A stretch of DNA of 64,000 nt, taken from NCBI GenBank assembly GCA_018269055.1, contig JAFDVI010000052.1, forward strand, positions 20,738-84,737, in the 5' to 3' direction. Below the pieces are notes generated by a model that was not told where the DNA came from, searched no databases, and saw only the letters and a list, made by a program, of their open reading frames with translations. This DNA is from Acidobacteriota bacterium. Lineage in GTDB: Bacteria > Acidobacteriota > Blastocatellia > RBC074. This document shows, one piece after another, positions 1 to 7,483 of this stretch; position 1 is the first letter of the stretch, and every line of letters starts with the position of its first letter. The translations under genes were made by a program, and so were the position numbers.

Positions 1-1074
1 TCAGGTTACAAGACCCTGGAGATTGAGTTGCCGGAAGGGTACGCCTTCGCCCGCGTCGAGAATCGCACCGAGCTGCGCAACGCTGTATGCGGTGAGACCA
101 CCACCGAAGGGGGCCGCGTGCTGGACATCGGAGCGAACTGGAATGAGTACTTCGACCGTAACGCGCGCCAGATTCCTTTCAACGCCCGGCGCTTCGCCTG
201 GCTCTGGTACTACCACTTCGACGAAGGGGCGAATTGCGCCACGCCGCGTATCCAACTGCACGTGATCGCAGGGCTGACGAGCGACGGCTACAGAAAGTGG
301 CGGGTCGAGTCATGGAACCGTTTGCGCGAGGCCGCGCGCGTGAAATGGATCGCCACCCTGGAAGGTTTGCAAAGCCGGCGCGACCGCCTGATGGCCGAAC
401 TTTTTGGAAAGGATTCTTTGAAGCTTCGGCAGATTGAGCAAGAAGAAATCATGAAGGGTGTGTTGTGCTGGATGCTTGGGCCTGATTTTGAATTCTATCC
501 GGACCTCTTGCAGATTCTGCACGAACATTTGCGAAACCGCCTGGCAGAAGAGGCGCAGACGGCAGGCACGTTGCCGCCCGCGTTGGACCCGCTGGGGTAT
601 TACGACGAAGAAACGCAGCGTCTGCTCGGCACCTGGTATCAGGACATCGTTGCGGAGTACGGGGATATGATTCGTTTTATTCACCAGGCCGTCGAATGGG
701 AGAACGTCAAATGGATACTGTACCCCTACTTCTGGACGTTCCCAGGACGCTGGGACTTCAAACAGGCAATGGAGCACCCGGACTTTTATCATCGGAGCTT
801 CCTGCGCGCTGGCTCATCCAGAGTGATCATTCCCATTCGCCCCGGTTTTGAAAACGCCTGGATTGAGTTTACGGAAGGGAAATTGCCGACAGGCCATCCT
901 TACCTGACGTTAGCAGAGGAGATTCAGGCGCGTGCAGAGACCAACTACGCCTATACGCCCGACCCCAACCGGGAGGCCTTGCAAGAAGAGGGAGAACATA
1001 TTGACCGTTGGTTTGAGTATACGCCTACCGGAGCGCTCCACGTGGAGCAGGGGGAAACGCCAGCGGACGCCTGA
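1..1074 (+). CDS. Uncharacterised conserved protein, 5' end outside window
   Basis: The reading frame is open from the first base, so the gene starts upstream; 357 codons are visible before the TGA at 1072-1074. I do not recognise a characterised family. The visible part is soluble, with no membrane segment, rich in Trp, Tyr and Glu, with a helical, charged middle section. Near the C-terminus are a WILYPYFW segment and a segment reading SFLRAGSSRVIIPIRPGFE, which look like conserved core blocks. The acidic C-terminal tail looks unstructured. The next gene follows on the same strand after 186 bases without an obvious promoter, so the two may be related in function. No function is proposed. Confidence 0.75.
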   Translation, partial: SGYKTLEIELPEGYAFARVENRTELRNAVCGETTTEGGRVLDIGANWNEYFDRNARQIPFNARRFAWLWYYHFDEGANCATPRIQLHVIAGLTSDGYRKWRVESWNRLREAARVKWIATLEGLQSRRDRLMAELFGKDSLKLRQIEQEEIMKGVLCWMLGPDFEFYPDLLQILHEHLRNRLAEEAQTAGTLPPALDPLGYYDEETQRLLGTWYQDIVAEYGDMIRFIHQAVEWENVKWILYPYFWTFPGRWDFKQAMEHPDFYHRSFLRAGSSRVIIPIRPGFENAWIEFTEGKLPTGHPYLTLAEEIQARAETNYAYTPDPNREALQEEGEHIDRWFEYTPTGALHVEQGETPADA

Positions 1075-1260
1075 GACTGGACGAGCGCGGTTTGCCATTA
1101 TCTGGACGATCGCCAGACGAAGTCCGAATAACAATATGAACACCGCGCTCATTACCGCCAGCCAATAAGGCCGAACAAACCGGAAATAAGGTTCATTTGG
1201 TTTCCGCGCCCGGATTAGCGAGTGGGGTGACGTTGATCAACCAAGTGCTGAACAGAATCT

Positions 1261-2841
1261 ATGCCGTTATTCGCCTGTAACCACAACACAAACCTCGGCC
1301 AGTTTCTACGCGGTCAGCTCTCGGCCATACCGAACGGAACGTACTACTTACAGCGTTGGCGCGTGTTGGAGTTACTTCGTGCCCATCCAGGAAGCATCAT
1401 TATTCAGCACAACGGCACTTCCGCGCCTGCGCGAAGCGAATCTGATTCGCTTCGCGCAGGCGATCACGTTTTTGTCAATTTGCAGCCGCTACAAAATAGC
1501 CTGCCGCTCGAACGCTATGTTGATTATGGCAGCGTGCCGCGGACGCCCAGTGAGCGCGACGGATTAACAGATGCCTACGCGACTAAGGCCCGGCAATTCC
1601 TGGACGCTCGACCGCGCAGTTGCCGGTTCGTGACTGAAGTCGAATCGGGACGCGAAGCCGACAATTTGGAAGCCTTTGTACACGCCCTTTTACATAGCGG
1701 TCGGGTAGCGGAACCGATTGGCGACCTGATACTGATTGGACACGGCAGCGCTTATGGTGACCTGGGGATTCCTTTGACCGGATCTTCGACTCCGTGGACC
1801 AGCTTTGAAGACTTGTTAAACCTGGTGAACGAGCAGGAAAACTCCGAAGAACTGCGAAATGCCTTTTACATCAGGCCGGAAATATTGTCGCCTCGGCCCG
1901 CGCGGGTTGAACTTGTGCCCGCCACTCTCACCACTCCCTGGGGACCGCAATATCCGGAGGAAAGGCCTTGGCCAACTTATCAGGTTCCTTTGCCGGTGAG
2001 GCTGCACATACGAGGTTGCAATCTTGGTCAGGATGATTACCGGCCAATGTTGCTAAAGTTGAAACGGGCATTGGGCGGCGAGGTCATCATCACCGCGCCA
2101 AAGTATTTCCATTATATGAGCAACCTGCCCGCGCCCAATCCCGGGCGCTTTGAGTGGATGGCTTATGGCTTCAGATTGCTGCGCAAAGACCCACTGGGAG
2201 GCAACAACCAGCCGGCCAGGCGGGCGCAGTTGATCAACGCTTTTCGGGAAGAGGCTCGCCGTGAGGGTTCGCGGGTAAGGTATTACGACGGCAGCACCAT
2301 CGCTTCTGACAGATGGGAGCAGTGGTTCCCGGCGAATTTAGACCCGCACAATCTCGGGTCGCAGGTTTCTGCGCAGCAACAGGAGCGCGTGTGGAATGTG
2401 CCGGTGCAAACTCCGCTGCGACAATTCAACGTGGAAGCCAGGTTTTGGTATCGCCGCTGGCAGGGCAATTTGGCGATCACCTGGAGACTCGCGTTTCCGG
2501 AAGACCCCGGCAATGACCGCGAAGTGTTAATGGCCGCCTTGCGAGAAAGCTTACGCGACCCCGAACGGTCGCCACATTTTCAGGACGACTATGAGCTTCC
2601 CAGATACCGGCGCGTCGGTTACGCCACATTCGACGAGTTTATGGAAGGCTGGGACTGGCAATTCAGCTCCTGGCATAACGGCGTCGTCACTGCCACTGGG
2701 ACGCGCCACGAATACGTGCTCATTTATCCCATCCAAAGCCGGAATAGCAGCCAACTCTTATTAAACTATTACCCCGCAAATACCAGCCAGCAACCCATCC
2801 TGCGGCTTGGATATACCGACCAGTTTTTCGCCGAAGTTTGA
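1261..2841 (+). CDS. Uncharacterised protein with caspase/CHAT-like His and Cys blocks
   Basis: A 526-residue protein without signal peptide or membrane segment. No family is recognised overall. Two blocks stand out: a hydrophobic strand followed by His-Gly (LILIGHGS, His161) and a later hydrophobic strand ending in Gly-Cys (LHIRGCNLG, Cys253). That order and spacing is the layout of clan CD cysteine peptidases (caspase, CHAT, gingipain, clostripain families), where His and Cys form the catalytic dyad. The C-terminal half has many aromatic residues and no recognised domain. The assignment to clan CD is an inference from these two motifs only; the protein could equally be a structural homologue without activity. 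It lies downstream of another unknown gene and converges on ftsH. Confidence 0.7.
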   Translation: MPLFACNHNTNLGQFLRGQLSAIPNGTYYLQRWRVLELLRAHPGSIIIQHNGTSAPARSESDSLRAGDHVFVNLQPLQNSLPLERYVDYGSVPRTPSERDGLTDAYATKARQFLDARPRSCRFVTEVESGREADNLEAFVHALLHSGRVAEPIGDLILIGHGSAYGDLGIPLTGSSTPWTSFEDLLNLVNEQENSEELRNAFYIRPEILSPRPARVELVPATLTTPWGPQYPEERPWPTYQVPLPVRLHIRGCNLGQDDYRPMLLKLKRALGGEVIITAPKYFHYMSNLPAPNPGRFEWMAYGFRLLRKDPLGGNNQPARRAQLINAFREEARREGSRVRYYDGSTIASDRWEQWFPANLDPHNLGSQVSAQQQERVWNVPVQTPLRQFNVEARFWYRRWQGNLAITWRLAFPEDPGNDREVLMAALRESLRDPERSPHFQDDYELPRYRRVGYATFDEFMEGWDWQFSSWHNGVVTATGTRHEYVLIYPIQSRNSSQLLLNYYPANTSQQPILRLGYTDQFFAEV

Positions 2842-2894
2842 GCGGCTAGGTCACTCCGAATGATCGTAAGAGTGCTGAGGAACCTGGAAATTAG

Positions 2895-4787
2895 TCAATC
2901 TGCCGCCTGCGCGCCCACATAAACTGTTGGCATGACTGCTTGCCCGGGAATAAGCAGTTTTTCAAGCTCGTCACGATCCAGCGTCTCCTTGCGAATGAGT
3001 TCGCTGGCAATACGCCCCAAATCTTCGCGGCGGCGCGTCAGAATCCGTTTCACCCGCTCGTAAGCTTCATCCACAATCCGGAGCACTTCTTCGTCAATCA
3101 GTTCTGCCGTCTGCTCGCTGTAGTTCCGCTCTTCCGCCGCGAAAGTGGAAGGCAGAAAACGCGAGCTAAACGATTTGCCATACGTCAGATGTCCAAGCTT
3201 TTCGCTCATGCCGAAGCGCGTGACCATCTGTCGTGCCAATTCCGACGCACGTTCAAGGTCATCTGCCGCGCCGGTCGAAATCACGCCGTTGTAAACGATC
3301 TGTTCCGCTACGCGCCCGCCGAGCATGACGGCGAGTTGATCTTCGATTTCTGGCTGCGTCATCAGGAAGCGTTCCTCGGTGGGCAGTTGCAGCGTGTAAC
3401 CGAGCGCGCCGATCGTGCGCGGGATGATCGAAACGCGATGCACCGGGTTGGCGTGTTCGACCGACAGCGCCGCCAGCGCGTGGCCGGATTCGTGCCAGGC
3501 CACGCGTTCTTTCTCCGCGGCGCTCATCACTCGATGCTTCTTTTCCAGGCCGAGCATGACGCGGTCAATCGCCTCTTCCAGATCGCTGATTTCGACGGCG
3601 CTCGCATTGCGGCGAGCAGCCAGCAGCGCCGCTTCGTTGATGACGTTGGCCAGATCCGCACCGACCATTCCGGGGGTGCGGGCGGCGATGGTTCGCAGGT
3701 CCGCGTCCGCGCTGAGTTTCACGTTGCGCGCGTGCACCTGAAGGATTTCTTCACGGCCCTGCAGATCGGGACGATCTATGACGACTTGCCTGTCAAAGCG
3801 CCCCGCTCGAAGCAGCGCCGGGTCAAGCACCTCCGGCGTGTTGGTCGCGGCCATCATGATCACGCCCTTCGACGTGTCGAAGCCATCCATTTCCACCAGC
3901 AGTTGATTGAGCGTCTGTTCGCGCTCGTCGTTACTCATTAACATCCCGCGCCCGGCCGAGCGCGACTTGCCGATGGCGTCGAGTTCGTCAATGAAGATGA
4001 TGCACGGGGCTTTCTGCTTCGCCTGCTCGAACAAGTCGCGCACGCGTGCCGCCCCGACGCCGACGAACATCTCAACGAACTCCGAGCCTGAAATCGAAAA
4101 AAACGATACGCCCGCTTCGCCCGCAACGGCTTTGGCCAACAGCGTTTTGCCGGTGCCCGGCGGACCGAGCAGCAGCACGCCTTTCGGAATGCGCCCGCCG
4201 AGCCGCTGGTATTTCTGCGGGTTTTTCAGGAAATCCACGACTTCGACCAACTCCGCTTCGGCTTCGTCCACGCCAGCAACATCGGCGAAGGTGACTTTGT
4301 TCTGGCTGGACTGGTCGTAAATCTTCGCGCGGTTTTTGCCGAAGGTGAGGGCTTGCCCCGCGCCGTCTCCGATGCGCCGCGCGCCGTAACTGAACAGCAT
4401 CGAAAAGAGAATCAACGGCAGGAGGATGGAAAGCAGCGCCTCTTTCCACCCGAAAGACGATTCGATGTGGCCGATGAATCGGACCCGGTGTTCCTGTAAC
4501 TCCTTGAGCAACGCGGCTTCGTCCAGATTTGGCAGGCGGTTGGCCAGAATTTTTGGCGGCCTTTCCTGCTCCTTCGCCACCTCTTCCTTCAGTGCGCCTA
4601 TCAGGCTATGTTCTGTGATGTTGACTTCCACCAGGTGATCGGCGCGAATTTCGTTGAGAAATTCATTCCACGAAACTTCTGTCGGACGCTCCTTGTTGAA
4701 GCTGGCCGGCAACAGAAAAAAGATACCCGCCGCCATCAGGAGGAAAAACAGCCAACCCCGCCAGTGTTGTAAAAATGGTTTGTTCAA
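2895..4787 (-). CDS. ftsH: ATP-dependent zinc metalloprotease FtsH
   Basis: Membrane-anchored AAA+ protease that extracts and degrades damaged membrane and soluble proteins. Of its 630 residues, transmembrane helices are at about 11-27 and 117-134, separated by a periplasmic region. Walker A GPPGTGKT is at 208-215, the pore loop FVGVG at 241-245, Walker B IIFIDELD at 263-270, the second-region-of-homology arginines around 327-333, and the zinc site HESGH at 432-436. The start overlaps the stop of the upstream ABC ATPase gene by four bases (ATGA), indicating translational coupling. It is the last gene of the operon metallothionein-ABC ATPase-ftsH. Its place in a stress island suggests a specialised copy next to a housekeeping FtsH elsewhere, which the window cannot show. 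Confidence 0.96.
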   Translation of the reverse strand: MNKPFLQHWRGWLFFLLMAAGIFFLLPASFNKERPTEVSWNEFLNEIRADHLVEVNITEHSLIGALKEEVAKEQERPPKILANRLPNLDEAALLKELQEHRVRFIGHIESSFGWKEALLSILLPLILFSMLFSYGARRIGDGAGQALTFGKNRAKIYDQSSQNKVTFADVAGVDEAEAELVEVVDFLKNPQKYQRLGGRIPKGVLLLGPPGTGKTLLAKAVAGEAGVSFFSISGSEFVEMFVGVGAARVRDLFEQAKQKAPCIIFIDELDAIGKSRSAGRGMLMSNDEREQTLNQLLVEMDGFDTSKGVIMMAATNTPEVLDPALLRAGRFDRQVVIDRPDLQGREEILQVHARNVKLSADADLRTIAARTPGMVGADLANVINEAALLAARRNASAVEISDLEEAIDRVMLGLEKKHRVMSAAEKERVAWHESGHALAALSVEHANPVHRVSIIPRTIGALGYTLQLPTEERFLMTQPEIEDQLAVMLGGRVAEQIVYNGVISTGAADDLERASELARQMVTRFGMSEKLGHLTYGKSFSSRFLPSTFAAEERNYSEQTAELIDEEVLRIVDEAYERVKRILTRRREDLGRIASELIRKETLDRDELEKLLIPGQAVMPTVYVGAQAAD

Positions 4788-5596
4788 GCTGCCTCGCGCT
4801 CCTCTTCGATGATGGCAGGCGTCAGATGGCGCAACTCTTCAGTCGCATCGCGCGGGGTTTTGATGGGAACGTCGCGCACAATTCTGCCGTCCCGGAAAAC
4901 AACCACGCGCTGGGCATATTCGGCGATGTCATGCTCGTGCGTGACATAAATCAGTGTGATCCCTTGTTCGCGGTTGAGGCGTTGAAAAATTTCCATGATC
5001 TCAATCGAAGTGCGCGAATCGAGGTTTCCGGTCGGTTCGTCGGCGAGGATCAGTGATGGACGATTAACCAACGCCCGGGCGATTGCAACGCGCTGCTGTT
5101 GTCCGCCGGAAAGCTGGCTGGGAACGCTTTCGGCGCGTTCCGCCAGACCGACATCCGCCAGCGCTTCCGTCCCCCGGCGGCGGCGTTCCGCCATCCCGAC
5201 TCCGGCGTAGAGCATCGGCAGTTCGACGTTTTCAAAAGCCGACGTACGTGGCAGCAGGTTGAACCCTTGAAAGACAAAACCAATTTTGCAATTGCGGATG
5301 TCGGCGCGTTCATCCTTGGAAAACGCGGAAACATCCTGCCCGTCGAGCCGGTAAATTCCCCGCGTAGGCCGGTCCAGGCAGCCGATGATATTCATCAACG
5401 TTGATTTGCCGGAGCCGGACGCGCCCATCACCGCCACGAATTCGCCTCGCCGGACGGTCAGCGAAATGCCGCGCAGCGCATGCACTTCAACTTCGCCCAA
5501 GCTGTAAATCTTATGGATATTCTCCAGTTGGATGACCGGGGGCACGACCACCGGTGACAGTGTCGTCACTGCTTTATTAGTTGCCGCCAGGGACAT
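4784..5596 (-). CDS. ABC transporter ATP-binding protein, LolD/MacB type
   Basis: A 270-residue nucleotide-binding subunit of the MacB/LolD/FtsE subgroup. Walker A GASGSGKS is at 58-65, the Q-loop glutamine at 110, the signature LSGGQQQR at 162-169, Walker B LILADE at 182-187 and the switch histidine at 220. The sequence LADEPTGNLDS is typical of lipoprotein-release or macrolide-type exporters. The start at 5596 is supported by GGAGG five bases upstream. No permease gene is adjacent: the downstream partner is ftsH (four-base overlap) and the upstream gene encodes a metallothionein. The permease is either elsewhere or the ATPase works with a non-transport partner, as FtsE does. The substrate cannot be named. 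Confidence 0.92.
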   Translation of the reverse strand: MSLAATNKAVTTLSPVVVPPVIQLENIHKIYSLGEVEVHALRGISLTVRRGEFVAVMGASGSGKSTLMNIIGCLDRPTRGIYRLDGQDVSAFSKDERADIRNCKIGFVFQGFNLLPRTSAFENVELPMLYAGVGMAERRRRGTEALADVGLAERAESVPSQLSGGQQQRVAIARALVNRPSLILADEPTGNLDSRTSIEIMEIFQRLNREQGITLIYVTHEHDIAEYAQRVVVFRDGRIVRDVPIKTPRDATEELRHLTPAIIEEEREAA

Positions 5597-5659
5597 AACA
5601 ACCTCCGTTAAAACTGCGAAATAGAAATGTTTATCGCTTTCCGCCGATCCTGCAAAGAA

Positions 5660-5866
5660 TCAGCCCGCCTGACACCCTTCGTGGCCGCAACGACAGCCGG
5701 AGCCCCTTTCGATGTCGGGCGGTTGGCAATACTCGCTGCTTGAATCAAAGCCACTGGTTCGGCAGTAATCGTCGCAGTAATCGGCGCCTGCTGGCACCGA
5801 ACAATCACAGGCCGGGTTGCGGCAGTAGTTCCTGTCTTGGACGAGTTCGTCTTCTTCTGAAATCAT
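5660..5866 (-). CDS. Small Cys-rich protein, bacterial metallothionein-like
   Basis: A 68-residue protein with twelve cysteines. The order CxNPxCxC ... YCxxYC ... CxCGHEGC matches prokaryotic metallothioneins (SmtA/BmtA type), including the C-terminal Cys-x-Cys-Gly-His-x-x-Cys zinc ligand group. Such proteins chelate Zn(II), Cd(II) or Cu(I) in thiolate clusters and buffer metal and redox stress. The ATG at 5866 has GAGG five bases upstream. It is the first gene of the operon with the ABC ATPase (63 bases downstream) and ftsH. A paralogue is at 9143-9304. An acidic N-terminal extension (about 14 residues) distinguishes it from SmtA. Confidence 0.8.
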   Translation of the reverse strand: MISEEDELVQDRNYCRNPACDCSVPAGADYCDDYCRTSGFDSSSEYCQPPDIERGSGCRCGHEGCQAG

Positions 5867-5943
5867 AAAAACCTCAGGTTCAGAAACCGGAATATGACTT
5901 TATTGTCCATTCAGCCGGTTTCCAGCTTTACCTAAAAGATTCG

Positions 5944-5959
5944 TGCAATGCCTGTACCG
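5944..5959 (-). promoter_or_regulatory. Sigma-54 (-24/-12) promoter for metallothionein-ABC-ftsH operon
   Basis: On the minus strand the sequence reads CGGTACAGGCATTGCA. It has the invariant GG and GC separated by ten bases and agrees with TGGCAC-N5-TTGCW at 9 of 11 defined positions. The expected transcription start, near 5932, gives a leader of about 65 bases. Assigned by motif and position only. Confidence 0.6.
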
Positions 5960-6058
5960 ATATTTCCCCTCAAAGTTCCTATGCACGAATGGCCTTCAAA
6001 ATCACTTGATGGCGATGCAGCGCATAACTTTTCACTGTTTGCAGATGGATTGTGAAGC

Positions 6059-6106
6059 GGGAAATTTCCCATTCTGCGCATTTGAGTGGGTGATGTCGCC
6101 CACTCA
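6059..6106. promoter_or_regulatory. Palindromes between divergent sigma-54 promoters, candidate activator sites
   Basis: Two inverted repeats lie between the divergent promoters. GGGAAATTTCCC (6059-6070) is a perfect 12-base palindrome. TGAGTGGG and CCCACTCA (6083-6090 and 6099-6106) form an eight-base inverted repeat with an eight-base spacer. They sit about 50-95 bases upstream of the hsp20 -24 element, a normal place for sigma-54 activator binding. The core GGGTGATGTCGCCC resembles elements near 15266 and 23598. Function is inferred from location. Confidence 0.4.
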
Positions 6107-6153
6107 GTCACCCTGCATCCACGGGTACGCGACGAATCGTGGAGTTGCAAAAC

Positions 6154-6169
6154 TGGCATATAAATTGCT
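6154..6169 (+). promoter_or_regulatory. Sigma-54 (-24/-12) promoter for hsp20
   Basis: TGGCATATAAATTGCT agrees with TGGCAC-N5-TTGCW at 10 of 11 positions, with GG and GC exactly ten bases apart. The predicted start near 6181 leaves a leader of about 70 bases to the hsp20 ATG at 6254. Confidence 0.72.
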
Positions 6170-6253
6170 GAACAATTCGATGCCATCATTTCCGGATGGC
6201 TGGCTAATCACACAACTCATTTACCAACATCGAGAATCGAAAGGAAGGTCGTT

Positions 6254-6778
6254 ATGCAACCACAACAGGCTTTGGAAGTGAAGAAAACTTCTCCATCAGG
6301 CCCGGTCTTTGTCGAGGCCGAGAAACTCTTCGAACAAGTGAAAGAATCTGCCCAATCAATTGCCAAGCGCGCATACGAGTTCTTCGAAGACCGTGGTCGG
6401 GAATTCGGGCATGATTTGGAAGATTGGCTTCGCGCCGAGTTCGAGTTGACGCGCCGCGTCCCACTGGAACTGCGGGAGAACGACGGTCAATTGATCGTCC
6501 GCGCGGAAGTGCCGGGCTTCAAACCGGCGGAGATTAAAGTCAGCGTCGAACCAATGCAAATCATCATCAGCGGCAAGACGGAGGAGAAGAAACAAGAGGA
6601 GACAGCAAACGAGGTCTTCTCTGAAATCCAGTCAAATCAATTCTGCCGTTGTCTCGGGCTTCCCGCCGAGGTTGATCCGACCAAAGCGACGGCAACGCTG
6701 AAAGACGGGGTGCTGGAATTGATGCTCGTAAAGTCAGCCACTGGCAAGGCCACTAATGTGGAAATAAAGGTCGCTTAG
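6254..6778 (+). CDS. Small heat-shock protein Hsp20 with N-terminal DUF2934-like segment
   Basis: ATP-independent holdase chaperone that binds unfolding proteins in the cytoplasm. In 174 residues there is an N-terminal helical segment at about 36-63 (AKRAYEFFEDRG ... DLEDWLRAE) that matches the DUF2934 pattern found in Acidobacteriota and Proteobacteria. It is followed by an alpha-crystallin domain at about 69-160, with the typical VPGFKPAEIKVSV strand and the DGVLEL block. The C-terminal tail carries VEIKV in the place of the usual I-x-I/V anchor. GGAAGG upstream supports the ATG at 6254. It is a single-gene transcription unit behind a sigma-54 promoter, divergent from the metallothionein-ABC-ftsH operon. 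Confidence 0.93.
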   Translation: MQPQQALEVKKTSPSGPVFVEAEKLFEQVKESAQSIAKRAYEFFEDRGREFGHDLEDWLRAEFELTRRVPLELRENDGQLIVRAEVPGFKPAEIKVSVEPMQIIISGKTEEKKQEETANEVFSEIQSNQFCRCLGLPAEVDPTKATATLKDGVLELMLVKSATGKATNVEIKVA

Positions 6779-6828
6779 CAAGCCCCAATGCCCGCTCGGC
6801 GGCGGACAACTTCGCGAATTTGTCGAAG

Positions 6829-6882
6829 CAGCGCACCTTCTTGTGTTTAATAAGTTCATAAACTCGAAACCAGGGTGCGCTG
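6829..6882. terminator. Long-loop inverted repeat between convergent genes
   Basis: CAGCGCACC (6829-6837) and GGTGCGCTG (6874-6882) are perfect nine-base complements with a 36-base, AT-rich loop. They lie in the 146-base gap between hsp20 and the convergent hemerythrin gene. No T-run follows, so it is not a canonical intrinsic terminator. A bidirectional termination or RNA-processing role is only plausible. Confidence 0.35.
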
Positions 6883-6924
6883 TCTGACCTGCAGGATGAA
6901 TTTTCGTGAGTTGAACCCGGCAGT

Positions 6925-7479
6925 CTAAATGATCCAGGCATTTTCGAGTTCCGCCGCCAATCGTTCATATTTGCGGTTTACGGCGTCCAAGGCTTCATCA
7001 TTGCCGGAGGCAAGTCGTTGCATCAATTCGCCCTTTGCCTCTTCGTCGAGCATGTCTTCGGCCAATCTGAATAATAAATTATCCTCTTGTTGCATATGTT
7101 CGATCAGGTGCTGGCGAAAACGATCCGCAATCTCCAGGAAATGTTCGACGGCGATTGAATTACCTCCACGGTATGTTTGAAGGGCATTTTCAAGCTCGGC
7201 CAGCAGTTCACGTTCGCGGACATGCTCCGCGCACAAAAAAGCCAGTGCCCCGCCCTCTTCCAATCCACACTGTTTCAACGCTGGAAACAAATACTCTTCT
7301 TCCCGAAAATGATGATAACGGTCGGCATAATTCCGTATAAATTCCAGCGCTTGCAATAACGCTCCGGCGGGGCTGTCATCGCCAGCCTTGAGCCTCAGGC
7401 ACATTCCATCCAGCGCCCGCAGGGCCTGTTCAATCACGCGATGTTCGTGCCGCAGCAGATGAGTCGGTCGAGCTGTCAT
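6925..7479 (-). CDS. Hemerythrin HHE-domain protein
   Basis: A 184-residue four-helix protein with hemerythrin-like di-iron ligands: HEH at 11-13, HH at 56-57 with E61, H86, then H124, H128 and E132. Hemerythrin-domain proteins bind O2 or NO, or repair iron-sulfur centres; here the exact role is unknown. The frame is open much further upstream, but the ATG at 7479 has AAGGAAGG in the right place and the domain begins immediately after it. The start is only four bases from the stop of the upstream APH/AAA gene, so the two are cotranscribed, in the operon metallothionein-kinase-hemerythrin. Confidence 0.85.
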   Translation of the reverse strand: MTARPTHLLRHEHRVIEQALRALDGMCLRLKAGDDSPAGALLQALEFIRNYADRYHHFREEEYLFPALKQCGLEEGGALAFLCAEHVRERELLAELENALQTYRGGNSIAVEHFLEIADRFRQHLIEHMQQEDNLLFRLAEDMLDEEAKGELMQRLASGNDEALDAVNRKYERLAAELENAWII

Positions 7480-7483
7480 TCTG

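Noticed and set aside
2940..3941. 333-residue plus-strand frame opposite ftsH
   Set aside because: Antisense to conserved FtsH motifs; His/Arg/Phe-rich composition typical of a shadow frame.
5608..5808. 66-residue frame overlapping the first metallothionein
   Set aside because: Same strand in another frame; lacks the Cys pattern and Shine-Dalgarno that support the gene at 5660-5866.
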